64,000 bases of DNA from positions 29,698,001 through 29,762,000 of the forward strand of contig OX579635.1 of the NCBI GenBank assembly GCA_951230915.1, written 5' to 3'. Under the pieces are notes generated by a model. It was not told the DNA's origin. It did no database searches and saw only the letters and a list, made by a program, of their open reading frames with translations. The DNA is from Antitrichia curtipendula. Its lineage: Eukaryota; Streptophyta; Bryopsida; Hypnales; Leucodontaceae. A program made the position numbers and the translations under genes. Below are positions 48,458 through 61,141 of the stretch, piece by piece (position 1 is the stretch's first letter; every line of letters starts with the position of its first letter).

Positions 48458-51400
48458 GGCGTTCTAGGACCATACAAAATCAGAATGATGCTGAAGAATG
48501 GGTCTTTTATTACTTCTACATACCTTTTAAACAACCTAGGCTGGTCAGTTTGTCTTGAAAAGGTAAACTCCAATAGTTGGATTTTTACTAAATTTTTGTT
48601 TGAAGTTTGCGCTAGCTTTTAGTGATTTTGAAGATAAAAAAGGTGGTATGGGCCCTTAAGACTAAAAATAGACTTATAAAGCCAATGGTACAATAAACAA
48701 TTGATTTGTGATTTGGAATCTTTTCCAAAAGTTAGAGCTTTGAATTAGCGTAAAAGTTGAACATCCTAGTAAATTGCATTAAGTGATAGGATTACCACTA
48801 GGTAGAAGAGAGAAAGGGGTCTTTGTGGAAAATGTACATAAAAACAGCCTTCTCCCTCTCAAACCACCCCTAATTTGTACTACGTCCTTGTTGGATCCAT
48901 TTAAGTGAATTTTTTGGTTGTTAAGCCAAAACTTGTCAAACGGTTGTTTTAAAAGCAATTTTGTTCCAATTTTCTTGTTTCAAAGAATTTTTTTTGAGGA
49001 CATTGGAGTCCCTTCAAACTTTGAATTCTCTTATGCTTTGTTGGTGTTGTTTTTGTACTAATTTTTTACTTAAAGTTCTTATAATGACTTGTATTAACCA
49101 TAGAGACTAGACCCTGAAGCACATAAATTTCATGAACTTTGATTAATACAACACAATTATACAAACTCTAGGAAAATTCTTACAAGGAATTTTCCACCAA
49201 TAGTATGGCAAAGCTTTGGCTTGCCCAAATCTTTAGTCTTGGTTCAAATTATTTTAGCCCTTAGCATAATGGAGCTTTGACTCTCCAATGTGTCAAAAGC
49301 TCTTAGTTTTTATGTTAAATTTTCAAGAGATGGCAAAGCCTTGACTTACCAATTTTCTAATATTTTATTCAATTGTTTAGCCAAGTCATTCAAAAACCCT
49401 CTTGTTGCAATTCAAAACTCTTGCTCATTTTAAATCCTTTGTTTAAATCTAATCTCACTTGGTGCATTTCAAATCGTTTAGTTTTTATCCACCCCCCAGT
49501 TTCAAAAGTCAAATTCTAATTCAAACTTAGACCTCCTAATGACAATCTAGATCTTCCAACTTCGATACCAATATCCCTACAGAGGATCAACAGGCTCGGA
49601 TATGGCGCAACAGGATCAATTGTTAAATCCTACTGGCTAGAGCTGAATCCTTCAGAGCCATGATTGAATCCTTTGGAAGCCAAGCTAAATTCTTCAAAAG
49701 CCACACTGAATTTTTAGAAAGCAAGGGCTAAATTTTGGGCCAAGGACTATCTAATTTTTTGTATTTTTGCAAAGTGAAACAAGAGACTAGAGGAAGGAAA
49801 GTGGGAAGAGAAAAAGTCTAGTTCTAAATGCAAATTAGTGTAGCAATTTCAAGGAGGATAAAACTCAAAGAGAACTAAACCAAACTAGTGAAGGGAGAAG
49901 GAAAAGAAGTAGTGAGTACATGCATGTAGAATTCTAGCAAAGAACTGAGAAAGTGATTTGGTTGTTATGGGAATATAGCAATAGGATAGGGATTGGAAAA
50001 ATCCAACGGAAATATCAACTAGCCATAGAAATTTTAGATAATCAATTGTTCATGCTTGAATCAAAGTAGGAGACAAGAATCTTGAATCCTTGACTAATTG
50101 ACTTTGGTAGTGAATAGTGCTTTCTTTTGTTCAGTCAATTTATTGACTTCAATAATTGGAAATTAAAAAATTAGAAGGGAGAAGGAAAAGATGGAAATGA
50201 AAAGGATCAAAAAGGAAGAAGGAAAAGATGGAGTAAAGAAGGAAGAGGAAGGGAAATTAGAAGGAAGATAGTAGAACAAACTTAGAAAGAGAAGAAGAAA
50301 GTAGATGGGGATTCAAATTCCACAACTTGATTAAGCAGTGAGCAATCTACAACCAAGGGACAAGATAGAGAATGATAGAGGTAGCAAAGCCATCTTTGAA
50401 CATCTTCTGGAGTGACACAATCTTGGAGTGCCTAATTCAACCATTTTCTTCTAAGTCCTTTGACTAAAAAATCCAAATACATAGTAGAAGTTACGAACTT
50501 ACGATTTTGATTCAGACCTATAGAAATAGTTTTATTTCAAAATTATTTTCAAATACTTGTAGAAGATTTTCAGAGCTTTCCAAAAATATATAACACTTAG
50601 AAAATATACTTAAAACAAGTAAGATATTCACGGATGAAGTATGGAAACAAGATTGGATGAGAATTAGTGAAATTCATCCAAAAATATGAGACTGAAAGCT
50701 TAGAATCTAGTAGAAATCCAAAGTCTATATGTACAATTAGAATTTAATTTAAGTTATACATTAAAAGTAAATTATGGATGAAGTTTTGAAGTACCGATTA
50801 GCGATCAAACTTCATCCATTTATAACTTTCATTAGAAAAATCCAATTAAATTTTTTTTTAAATCATTTTGTATAGGTGATTTTAGGCCCTAAAAAGAACA
50901 AACTCTAAAACTCTAAAAAAATTGATAGAAGAAGTCCAAAGCTTCAAGAATGAGATAGAAAGCAATCTAGAAGCTTTGAAAATAAACAAGTAATAGTTAG
51001 GGCTTAGAATCATGTAGAAGAAGTTTAGAAGAGTTCAAAACTAATTTATAATTTAAAAAAAAAAATTTAACTGTATAAAATAATAAGGAATGAAGTTTAG
51101 AATGAAAATAGGATGAAAGCTGTGAGTTTCGATACATTTTGAGTCAAACTTGGAACTAAAAAACTAGATTTAATCTTAAGCTCACATCTAAAATTTGAAG
51201 TTGATTTGACATCCATAGTCTATAGAAAACTATGGATGAAATTTGAATTGTCTTTCCAGAGGTCAAACTTCATCAAGCCATAACTTCTTCTAAGAAGCTT
51301 GGACTGGAATGGGTTTTACCATTTCAAAAATGAAAAACTCTTATCTATAAATAAAGATAGATACATCTTGACTACATAGTCTTCACCTCAATAAAAGCAC

Positions 51401-52484
51401 CGAGTCTTGACTTAGTTCAATCAATTTGGCCTTATTTACTTTGTTTTGAAGTTTGTAATTGTTTTCTTTTACAATTTACACCAATTAGGAATATAGAAAG
51501 ATCCATTGCTTGGATCAACAGGCAATGCTTAGGCACCCATATAGGACATTTTACAAATTAAAATCAAGAACTTGGTGTGGGCGCTTTATTCCCACCCTTG
51601 AAATAATGCATACACAATCTGTTCCAAGTGTTTTTGTCGTAAAACCCTAATGGGTGTCTACGTGTAATCCAATTACACCTTCCAAGTTATGGATCTTTGT
51701 TGTTGGTTTCTACTTTAAACTTCCTAGTAACAAATGCTAACCAAATCAAAACAAATTAGTAATTATGGCTGGTTTTAGCTACAAAAAAACAAACTAGAAA
51801 CCAATGAGGGTTAGTCAAGCAAAAAAGTTAAGTAGCCTAAGTTTTAGATCTTATTTTTTCCTTTCTAAAATGATAAAGCAACCTTAAAAGATACTTGCCG
51901 ATGAAGTTTGATCCTAAAACTATGCTTTTTTTTAATTGTATAGATGACCTTGAAGTCATTGCAATTGCCACTAGATTCACTACATTAATTTTATTCCTTG
52001 TTCCAGGCAATAAGTCATCAATAGTGCAACTCCCATTCGCCATCATCAATTGCCATCTCCACACCTCAACAACAGTAGCTTATACTACAAAGACACACAC
52101 TCTCACATGTATGTATGTTGGTTTACAAAACTCGATGTATGCAAAATCGACTACCCTGCATACATGTAAAGAGCTTGAAAACAAAAGCAATTATTAGTCC
52201 ATGGTCGACTAAGATTGAGTGATTGACAAGAGTACATCAATATGGTTTTGTGTCATAATGCAACTAGCTCCTATTCTAATTAATTAATTAAATACTTGTA
52301 GTCAAACAATCAATGTGTTTCAATGATGATTTTACAATATTTTTGGTGGATCCTAATTAATGAAGATTCTAGGTACACCAAAGATGATATTTAGTGTTGA
52401 GTGACATTTAGTGTTTTTACCCCCCTACTAGCTACAACACTAAATCTGAACTTGTCCACAATTAATGTTAGACTTGAATGTGCC
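48458..52484. other. AT-rich intergenic DNA
   Basis: No gene recognised. A purine-rich stretch (AGAAGGAAAAGATGG-type words) occupies about 50165-50310. Confidence 0.5.
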
Positions 52485-52646
52485 GGCTGCAAACTTCAGA
52501 GCCTTGTAACTTTTGCAAAAATTCTTCAAATAAGGAAAATGAGATGTTTTTTGGCATCTACAAAAATTTGTAGATGCCGAAAAACATCTCATTTTCCTTA
52601 TTTGAAGAATTTTTGCAAAAGTTACAAGGCTCTGAAGTTTGCAGCC
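52485..52646. repeat. Near-perfect 80-bp inverted repeat (hairpin)
   Basis: Arm 52485-52564 and arm 52567-52646 are reverse complements with a single mismatch (a T in the left arm opposite the C of the GCCG word in the right arm), separated by 2 bp. The flanks, outside the arms, contain repeated TTTAGTGT words (about 52408, 52720, 52775). Transcribed on either strand it would fold into a long double-stranded stem, a possible source of small RNAs. It may instead be a young foldback element or an inverted duplication. Confidence 0.9.
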
Positions 52647-52647
52647 G

Positions 52648-55600
52648 CCTAGCCCAAACGGTCCGATTCTGTCCGTGAACAATGATATTCCGTCTGATAT
52701 GACAACTCTGGTTCACATTTAGTGTTTGAATTGACATTTAATGTTACTTACTTTCATAGGGTAATTGGCTTTTAGTGTATGCCTTCGTATTTAGTGTACA
52801 AGACACTAAATATCATCTTTAGTGTAGTCAATGAAGATTTTATAGTACTCTTGATGCATCCTAGCTTCTAGGATGTGGTGCAATATAGAGGTCTATCACA
52901 AGGAAGTTATATCAATTGCCCCTTGTGAAAATAGGAGAACTCATACATTTTTTTTAAGATTACAATGGAACTTAGAAACTCCTTTGTGAATTCCTCTTTC
53001 AACTAATTCTCCACATATCCTCCATGAAAAAATCTAAATTGGTAGAATTCGTGACACATTGATAAATCTTACTTTTCAATGTTGTTTCTACTAAAATAAT
53101 TGGTAGATTCTAGGAAATACAATTGTTCCATATCAGTGGTCAAGAGTATCATGAGGCTGGAAGCATAAGAGGTGCAAGTATCAACCTTTACATCATTGAA
53201 TTTTTTCCATAGAATTCTAGGTTTTTGAGATTTCACAAAATCTTATGTCTATAAAATTTGAGTTTATCTTTAAAGTTCTTGAATCTACAAATGATAAGAT
53301 TTTCAATTCTAAAATCTATAAGTGAGATTAAAACTTCAAAATCTATAAATAAGCTAAATTTGGAGACACAAAAATCTATAAATGATTTAGATTTTTTATA
53401 TTGAAATCTACACAAAAATTAGATTTAGAAGTAAAAATCTACATAGTAGAAGATTAAAGATTTTGAATTCAATTCATTGAATGCAAAGTAATTGACTTCT
53501 TCATATAACATTAAAAAGTACTCAAAATTCCCCCAAGAAAACATACAAAATAATTTGTAGTTTCATTTTTTCTTATGAGCCTCAAAATCTTCAAATCCCT
53601 TGTAGAAGAAAATTCTTCAAATTCCTTGTGAATTTGGGTTATTGGTATAACTTCCTTGTATATAATAGGAAAATGCTTTTAAAAAATTCAATGTACAAAT
53701 TTCAACCTACTCAATAGCTGTGTTTTAATTTTTGAAATCCATCCAAATTGTAGATTTCAATATTTGAATTATATATAGTGAATAGATTTTGATTTTTAAC
53801 ACCAAGGATATTGAAATCAACTATAATATAGATTTGGAAGTTATTAAATTTTTCAAATCTACAAATGTTGCATATTTGTAGAGTTCTAGATAGTATCCAA
53901 TATTTGAATGGAAATGATACAAAATCAAATCATTGCAGCTTAAAAACTAATAAACCTAAGCATCATTTGGTTGATTGGCAAACAACCTAAGGAAAATCAC
54001 TTGAGATTGGCTTTTAAGTACAAGCAGGATTAAGTTTTATTTTATAAAAATAAAGCAAACTACGCAATAGCAAAATTTCTTGCAATAGTGAAGGTGTGGT
54101 TAGTGCAAAAAACAACGACAACTTCTATGACTGTAGACATAAAAACTTTGAACAATTTTTCATTTTGTCTTTTTATTTGTTTTTGTAATAGTCAAGTTGT
54201 TTCTTTTCAGTAGTGAAGAGTCAATTTGCCAAAGAATTTATGCTAGTATAAAAAGGACTTTAAATTAGATTTGAAAGAAGTCAATTTGGTAGGATTAGAA
54301 GTGTGGCAAATAGACTTAGTGATCTTTCTTATCAAACACTGAACTAGGCCTCATGCACTCAATAGTTGCATGAGTGCATGATGCCTAATTAAAGACTAAT
54401 TTCAATTCATATCAAAGTCTATTTTTTTAGACATGGCTTATTGACAATTTGTATTAGTGTATTCCTTAATGAAATTCTAATGTCTTAATTGTTGTATGTA
54501 ATTGTGTGTATTGAATTACCTAATCAATGGCCAAGTGATTATTATATTTGTATGAGTGTGGAAACTCTAGCTATGTTTGTTAAATCATCAATTAATTATT
54601 TGTGAGCCACTGGACAGAGGAATCGTCAAGAAGTGAGCTTGTGGAAATTGTTAATTTAAAAGTTTGGAAGGCATTTGATCAAGAAGGTCAAACTATCATT
54701 GTGAAGAATTAAGTGAAATCCATGAGGCACTGAAAGTTGCAAGTTTGTAGGATTGACAAGGGAGGGGGGGGAAATTAACAAATTAATTGTCTCCAAAAGG
54801 AATTTCCTTGCCAAATCAAATCGACTGAAGATGAATTAAATTTTAGAAAGATGCAGTGATTGCATCTACTTATTTATATTGTTTGGAATTCGTATTAGTT
54901 GCAAATGAGTTGTGCTATCTTATGTGATTGAAAATATTAAATTATTGATGTTTTGAAAGTGAATTGTCTATATTTGAGTAGATGGTCTTGTGATATTGCA
55001 AGCAACACATTGCACAATTAATTGTTCTCTATTTGTCAAGGGTCAGGATATTGTAATTTCACAACCATTGTTAAGTGTCAAAATGAAATAAGTGAAATTA
55101 CTATTTGTTTCATTGTAAATTGTGGGCAATTTGAATTCTTAAACTTTTGCTATTTATCTTTTATAGTGTAGATAAAGGAAAATTGTTGAACTATTTTAAA
55201 ATTGATAGAATAATGCATGTTAATTGTCCTTATAATAGGGCTTAGATTTGAAAAGCAACAAATTGCCTTGGAGTCTTTTTAGGGTGAATAATCATCTTTT
55301 TGCTAAGAATATAAGCTAGACAATTTGGATTTTTTGGCCCTACTTTCTCGGTTTTCTTTTGATGTCAAATTATTGTCTATTTACAAAGTGAATTCCTTCA
55401 TATGTAAAAAAATCATCTTTAACAACTTGTCATGTATTTCTTTGTTCACTATAATCTTTAAGCAATGCAATTGTTGGATCCAGTGATTGGATCAAATTGT
55501 GATTTGTTTAAACAATTTGTCTATTTTTCTTATAGATTGTAGAATAATGGAAGTTTTGGACAAGTTGAAATTAAAATTTTATCACAATTCAAGGATTGGA

Positions 55601-57687
55601 TTAGTGTATGTGGGAGTAATTGGATGTGTTAATTGTCTACTATACAACTGAGTGAAATTGGACACTTGTCTACAAGAATTGAAAAGTTGGAGGTTGAAAA
55701 TTGTGAGAGTTGCATCTTGTGTATTTGTGGAATTCTTGACAAATTGTTGTAGTGGTTAAGAGTGAATCCATTGGTTTGAATTAGATTGTATTTATGTGAT
55801 TGAGTTATACATGAGTGCATGAATTTGACAAATTGTAATTACAATGGCTATAACTTTGCTGAAGGAATTGCATATTATGAGTGTATAGCAAGTTGTTATT
55901 GTGACTAGTGATGTATTCTAGCTAAAATTATTTTGATTATTAAATTGAATTGTGGAAGTTTTAGACTACTTGTTTCTATAATTCAATATAATCCAATGAG
56001 TCAATTTGATTTTATTGTTTGAGTTAGATTGTTTTTATGTATGGAGCAATTTGTCTATGTAATATTGTGAGTGAAGAAGAATGGATTTTCAATTGTGGAA
56101 GAAATTGGATTGTACAAACGCGGAGTACTACAAACCTAACAAATTGACTTGAAGAAACAGACAAAGCTCAAGTAGACAAACAAGGAGACTACTACAAACT
56201 AAGTCAAAATAATTTCCTTGTTTTTAATTGTATAATGACAAATTGTAATTGAATCATATTATTGTGAAAACAAACTACTGTGGTTTGTTTAGATTAGGGT
56301 GACAAATTGTTGAGTCTGAATGTGGAATTTAACATTAGATCACCAAAGCAATTTGAAATAGATCTAAATTTTTTTAAACTTAGACAATTGGCCTAAAGTA
56401 GAGGAGTAGCCTATATGATAAATGGATTCTATAAATTACATAAAATAAAGTATATTAAGCAAAGAATTAGAATATGTATGATTGCGTATTCATATGTTGT
56501 AAATAAATTGAATGAAATTATAATGGTTAGAGCAATGAATATGTATGAACTATAATTGAGCAAATGGGATTAGATCAACTTTAGGATGTTATAATTGTGA
56601 GGAAATTCTCATGTATGCATGACCAATTGTCCATAAAATTATTCTTGGTCTTGACATTGTATGAGTAAAATAAACATGATAGCGACAAATTGCCAATAAA
56701 CTATTTGTACATGAAAGTATAAGTATTTCATCGTGATTAATTTTAGGGCAAGCTAATTGTGAGAGTGTAGAGTAGGTTAAATGTTGTATGAATATTGCAA
56801 TCTCGTAGCATAGTCTTATTAAGATGGTAATGCATTCTTGGGGTTGTGACAATTGGCCCTAAAACCATGTTTATGAAATCAATACTAGAATTGAAAATCA
56901 TCAGCTAATTTATACTTGTTGTTCTTGGGTGTTGTTCTTATTGACAAGTTGTTGTACTTAAGATTTTCCAAAGGAGGTTGCCTTCTACAGTCATACCATG
57001 CATTAGTTAGGATCTTAGGGACAAATTGTTGTTGGATTGAGAGCAATTTCAATTTGCATCCTAATTAGTAATTAGGCTAGTAACTACTTGCTAGGGCAAT
57101 TTGTTGATGGTAAAAATATAAACAATATTTAAAAAAAACATGCCAAATAAAATAAATAAATACATAAATTGCCAAATAATTTATTATATATATATATATA
57201 TAATTTGGATAGTGCATGTGCATGACAAATTGTAGTTTATTCTAGACAAATTGCCAAAAACAAGCCCCTATTAGGCAAGACCATAACAACACTCATACAT
57301 TTAGATAGCATTGGTAACAAACTAGTTATCAAATTATTACCTTTTGAAAATAAGAGAAAATTGAATTATGTACATGTTGTGAAATTATATGTCAAATGTA
57401 TATCCCATATTATTTTATGTTACAAGTGACTTTAGTCACAACGCAATAGACAATTTGACTATTCCCTAGATTTTGGACCTCTATTCTATTAGTTCTAGGT
57501 GTTTGCAAAATAGGCAAAATTGAGACTATATGAACTTAAAATCAATACGCAAGAACGGAATTAGATCTAGATACAAAATAATGTGTGTCAATATATCATA
57601 CCACAGTTGATAATTTGCATCCAAACTTAAGTCAAATTGCATTGTGTATATAAAGATAAATTGTTGAAATTATTGTAAGTCTAATTG
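52648..57687. other. AT-rich intergenic DNA rich in ACAAATTG words
   Basis: No gene recognised. From about 54 kb the words GACAAATTG and CAATTTGTC recur every few hundred bases. A (TA)n run lies at 57184-57202, shortly before the Harbinger insertion. Confidence 0.5.
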
Positions 57688-57690
57688 TTA

Positions 57691-57718
57691 GGGCCGCTTT
57701 ACACCTAGAGGCCGGGCC
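57691..57718. repeat. Left TIR of the Harbinger element
   Basis: Starts GGGCCGCTTTACACCTAGAG; pairs with 61142-61169 with one mismatch at base 6. Confidence 0.93.
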
Positions 57719-57919
57719 GATTTGGCTTGAGGCCGATTGCACCCAAATTTCAGCCCGTTTTGGGCTAGAGGCCATCCTCAAGCATTAATTATTCTAAGAT
57801 CATCATGGGGGCCGATTCTCCCATATGTAAAGCCCTTGGGGCCAAGAAGTCGGGCCAATTCCATAAATCAAGAGAATTTCAGCCTTTCATCTCTCTCTTT
57901 TCATTGCCATTTGTTCAAG

Positions 57920-59395
57920 ATGGATGAACGAAGACAAAAAGTCTTAGTGACTCTTGTATTCTTCATGGCCGTGCGACATGTTATGGTGGTTGTTGCAATT
58001 TTGCAACAACTTGCTTTGCAACAACATTATGTTGCCATGGCAATGATGTTTTTTGTGATGGTTGGAGAGAATGGTACTTCTCGGAGGACACGGAGCATTT
58101 GGATGTATGATCGGAGTACCCTTTTTGCAGATAGACAATTATTTGGATGCTACTCGGTGAAATTATTCAAGCAACATACAAGGTTACTTCCTGAAACTTT
58201 TGATTATTTGTGTGGTATTTTATCTCCATCACTAAGTCGTTTGGATACAAAGTATAGAGCTTCCATTCCTCTTAGAAATCGGGTTGCTCTCTCTTTGAAT
58301 AGATTGAGTAGTGGTAATTCTTTACGTGGTTGTAGTGAAACGTATGGAATTCATGAGAGTACTGCATCTATCATTATTAGGGAGTTTTGTGCAGCAATTG
58401 AGAAGCATTTAAAACCATTGGTAATTGAGAAACAATCAAGAGCTTCTTTGAGTAGAATTGCAGCCGAATTTGAAGAGCTTAGGGGATTACCTTATGTAAT
58501 AGGAGCGGTTGATGGAAGTCATATTCCTATAATTGCTCCTCCTATAGATCCTACTTCATATTATTGTAGGAAAGGTTTTTATTCAGTTCTACTTCAAGGT
58601 GTAGTAGACAGTAAATGTAAGTTTTGGGATTACGATTTTGAATGGGCTAGACGCTGCCATGATTGGACTTTGTTCCAAAATTCAGATATTGGAAAAAAAG
58701 TGATGAAAGGTGAGCTATTACCTTATAAACTGATGGGTGATGCCGCTTATCCAATGAGACCATGGTTTTATTCTCCTTTCAAAGGTGAAAAGGATGGATC
58801 ACCTAGAGCAAAGGCTCACTGGAATTTCATACAATCTTCAACAAGAATGGCTGTAGAAAGAGCATTTGGTATATTAAAAGGGAGGTGGAGGATTATGTTG
58901 AAGAGAATTGATATGCCTCTTCGACATGTACCAAATCTGGTTACCGCATGCATTTGCCTTCACAACTTGTGCATAATACACCAAGACAAGTTTGATGATG
59001 AGTGGGCAAAGGAAGGAGAACGAATTATGCGCATGGAGAGTACAAATCAGTTAGGACAGTTTGAGAATGCAGATATTTTTATGGTAGCTATACAAGCTGC
59101 AAAGGAGATGAGAAGATACCTAAAAATGGACGAGGTTGAAGCCGGAAGTGTAGAAATTGAAGACATTGAAGAAACTGTGGTAAACAAAATTGATGGTGTA
59201 GAAGAAGAGGAAGATTCAAGTGTAGAGGCTGTGGAAACAAGAAAAGACAAAGAAGCTAGGATGAAAAGCATGCTCGTGCAAGCAACACAAGCACATGAAT
59301 TGCTAGCTGAATCCTTTTGGAAAGCACATTTGAGGATGGAGGGGAAAATTCTCTTCCCTCCTGACCATGACGCATCTGATTCAGCAGAAGACTAA
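57920..59395 (+). CDS. PIF/Harbinger (HARBI1-like) DDE transposase
   Basis: Catalyses cut-and-paste movement of the element, acting in the nucleus with its Myb-like partner. The frame is open from 57737 only through a TTG; I start at the first good ATG (57920, CAAGATGGATG), giving 491 residues, normal for plant PIF transposases. Helix-turn-helix-like region about 119-160 (RNRVALSLNRLSSGNSLRG). Catalytic core: D198 in AVDGSHIP, D274 in MGDAAYPM, E313 in MAVERAFG, with the HDW motif (D248) between the first two. Acidic C-terminal tail. Residues about 10-49 are unusually hydrophobic. No frameshift or stop, no visible intron. It ends 2 bp from the stop codon of the partner gene on the other strand. 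Confidence 0.92.
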   Translation: MDERRQKVLVTLVFFMAVRHVMVVVAILQQLALQQHYVAMAMMFFVMVGENGTSRRTRSIWMYDRSTLFADRQLFGCYSVKLFKQHTRLLPETFDYLCGILSPSLSRLDTKYRASIPLRNRVALSLNRLSSGNSLRGCSETYGIHESTASIIIREFCAAIEKHLKPLVIEKQSRASLSRIAAEFEELRGLPYVIGAVDGSHIPIIAPPIDPTSYYCRKGFYSVLLQGVVDSKCKFWDYDFEWARRCHDWTLFQNSDIGKKVMKGELLPYKLMGDAAYPMRPWFYSPFKGEKDGSPRAKAHWNFIQSSTRMAVERAFGILKGRWRIMLKRIDMPLRHVPNLVTACICLHNLCIIHQDKFDDEWAKEGERIMRMESTNQLGQFENADIFMVAIQAAKEMRRYLKMDEVEAGSVEIEDIEETVVNKIDGVEEEEDSSVEAVETRKDKEARMKSMLVQATQAHELLAESFWKAHLRMEGKILFPPDHDASDSAED

Positions 59396-59397
59396 AT

Positions 59398-60697
59398 CTA
59401 AAGCTTGTCTATAAGCCTATCCATCTGTCGTTCTACCTTTTCTAGTAAAGTGTTGGTTTTTTCAAAATTCTTTACCATGACTGAACTGTTTTCGGCCATC
59501 TGTATAAAAACGCCATAGCATTTCTCCTGAAAATTCTTCTTGTCCACCTTGGTTGTTGGAATTGTAGTTGAAATTGGAATGTCATTTGAATTTTGATCCT
59601 TCTCAATGTCCATGGTACTCTCTTCAACACTAATAGAATCACTAGCGGATGCAGTCACATGCTTCATTACGATACCAGTCTGATGCCACCATTGATCAAA
59701 AGAATCGTAGAACTTACATGCGTGGCGGTCCGAACCTGAAATTCCATTCGCCAACTTGTCTTCTTTGTATAACTTGTACAAACTGTTGAACTTCTTTTTG
59801 CACGCCTCGGCCGTTCGGTTCAATCCAGGAATTACCGCAATTAAACGAACATGGAGCTTCAACCAAGTATCTACACCTGCACATTACATGTATGGGCTGA
59901 AATTATAGTAAAAAAGGTCATACGGGCTTGATTAGGCCTCCAAACAGTGAATGTGCTGAAAATTCCAGCAGTGAATGTGGTATAAGATAGTCTCCATGGT
60001 TGAAATGGACATCAAGGGGGAAAGGAAGAAGGAAGGTAGACTTCGAGTTCTTCTTTAGAGAACTCTCCTCGCGCCCGCGAGGTGGAGGGTTCAAACCCTA
60101 GCTCCAACAAAAATTGCTCTCTCAACGGCTAAGGCAAAGCCCGATGGGGGGAAAGGGGGGCCTCGGGCCGACAGCAAAGGCTTAGGCCTTTAAATGGCCA
60201 AATCTGAAATCTGATTTTTTTTATAACTTTTTTGTTCAAAAATTCACATATGCAGAAACCATACCTTGTTTCTTTGCGTTCTTCAAAAATTCAGGCTCCA
60301 TCTCGCCACGCAATGAAATCATAGTCTCCACGTCATGATCCTTCCAATTCTTTGAGCCAGACTCTTCATCTTCTTCCTTCTCTTTCTTCACGTTCTTCTT
60401 GCGAGGCTTTTTTGGAGCAGCAATTCTTTTCTTCTTTGGCGCTGGTGGAGCTACAATTTGTACATCTTCTTCCTCGATCTCTTCAGTAGCCTTTCTCTTT
60501 GATTGAGCTGCAAGCACACCCATCAATGGTGGTGGAGGAGGAATAGGAGTTCCAGGAGGCGGCTGAAAAAAATTCGAAACCCCTACACTACCTACATGTT
60601 CTTGTAAAGAAGTTTGAAAAGGCTGAAAAGCATGAGCTTCAGCACTTTGATACCTTTGCATTGCCTCATAGCCTTCACTAGAATTCCATCCCTCCAT
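59398..60697 (-). CDS. PIF/Harbinger trihelix/Myb-like DNA-binding protein (two exons)
   Basis: The second protein of the element; in this superfamily it binds the transposon ends and helps import the transposase to the nucleus. Exon 1 60265-60697 and exon 2 59398-59876 join in frame across a GT-AG intron (CAAG|GTATGG ... TGTGCAG|GTGTAG), giving 303 residues. ATG at 60697 chosen (MEGWNSSEGY); the frame upstream reaches only a TTG. Order: Gln/Pro-rich start with PIPPPPP (51-57); very basic tract (KKKRIAAPKKPRKKNVKK, about 88-105), a likely nuclear signal; acidic patch; trihelix/SANT-like domain (about 117-205: NWKDHDVETMISLRGEMEPEF ... ACKKKFNSLYKLYKED); C-terminal region with a probable coiled coil ending LLEKVERQMDRLIDKL. 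Confidence 0.9.
59877..60264 (-). other. Intron of the Harbinger partner gene
   Basis: 388 bp, GT-AG. It contains a tRNA-like, possibly SINE-derived segment (59997-60098). Confidence 0.85.
59997..60098 (+). repeat. Possible tRNA-derived SINE fragment
   Basis: TGGTTGAAATG (59997-60007) fits the Pol III A box and GGTTCAAACCC (60088-60098) fits the B box, with GC-rich stem-like sequence before the B box. The spacing and the flanking GGAGG...CCTAGCTCC resemble the T arm of a tRNA. A full cloverleaf is not clear, so a tRNA-derived SINE fragment is more likely than a tRNA gene. Confidence 0.35.
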
Positions 60698-61050
60698 CCT
60701 ATTGTTCTTCCTACACTCAAGCAATCCCTAGAAATAACAGCAACAATTCGGCAAGCTCCAAAAAATTCAGTGAGAGACGTTCTACAAGGAGAAAAGAGAG
60801 AGACGAAGAGAAGAGGAGAAAGAATGAAGGGAAGATGAGACAAAAAGAGCCGTTCAAATTTTTCCTAAATCCAACGGATTAGATTTGTTCAAAAAAAAAT
60901 ATATTGAAAAAAAGAATGGTTTTTTTATTGAAATCTGACATTGGCCCCGAGGCCAAGAATTGGCCCTCCACTTTGGATGCACCCAATTCAGCGAGCTCGG
61001 GCCATGTCAGGTCATATCTTTTTCGAATCAAAAATTTATATCAACCAATT

Positions 61051-61072
61051 GGCCCGGCCTCTAGGTGTAAAG
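61051..61072. repeat. Internal extra copy of the Harbinger terminal repeat
   Basis: 22 bp identical to 61142-61163 (start GGCCCGGCCTCTAGGTGTAA), 91 bp inside the right end and in the same orientation. Confidence 0.9.
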
Positions 61073-61141
61073 GGGTTCAGGCCGATTTCAGCCTTTCGAC
61101 CAATCACAAGTGAGGATTTCAAGGCTCTTACACAACAAATG

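Noticed and set aside
52401..52682. Mirror-image frames on both strands (52401-52652 and 52440-52682)
   Set aside because: They translate the two arms of the hairpin; the similarity reflects the inverted repeat and not a gene.
57737..57919. 61-codon N-terminal extension of the transposase
   Set aside because: Begins at TTG within the transposon's terminal region; ATG at 57920 gives the normal family length.
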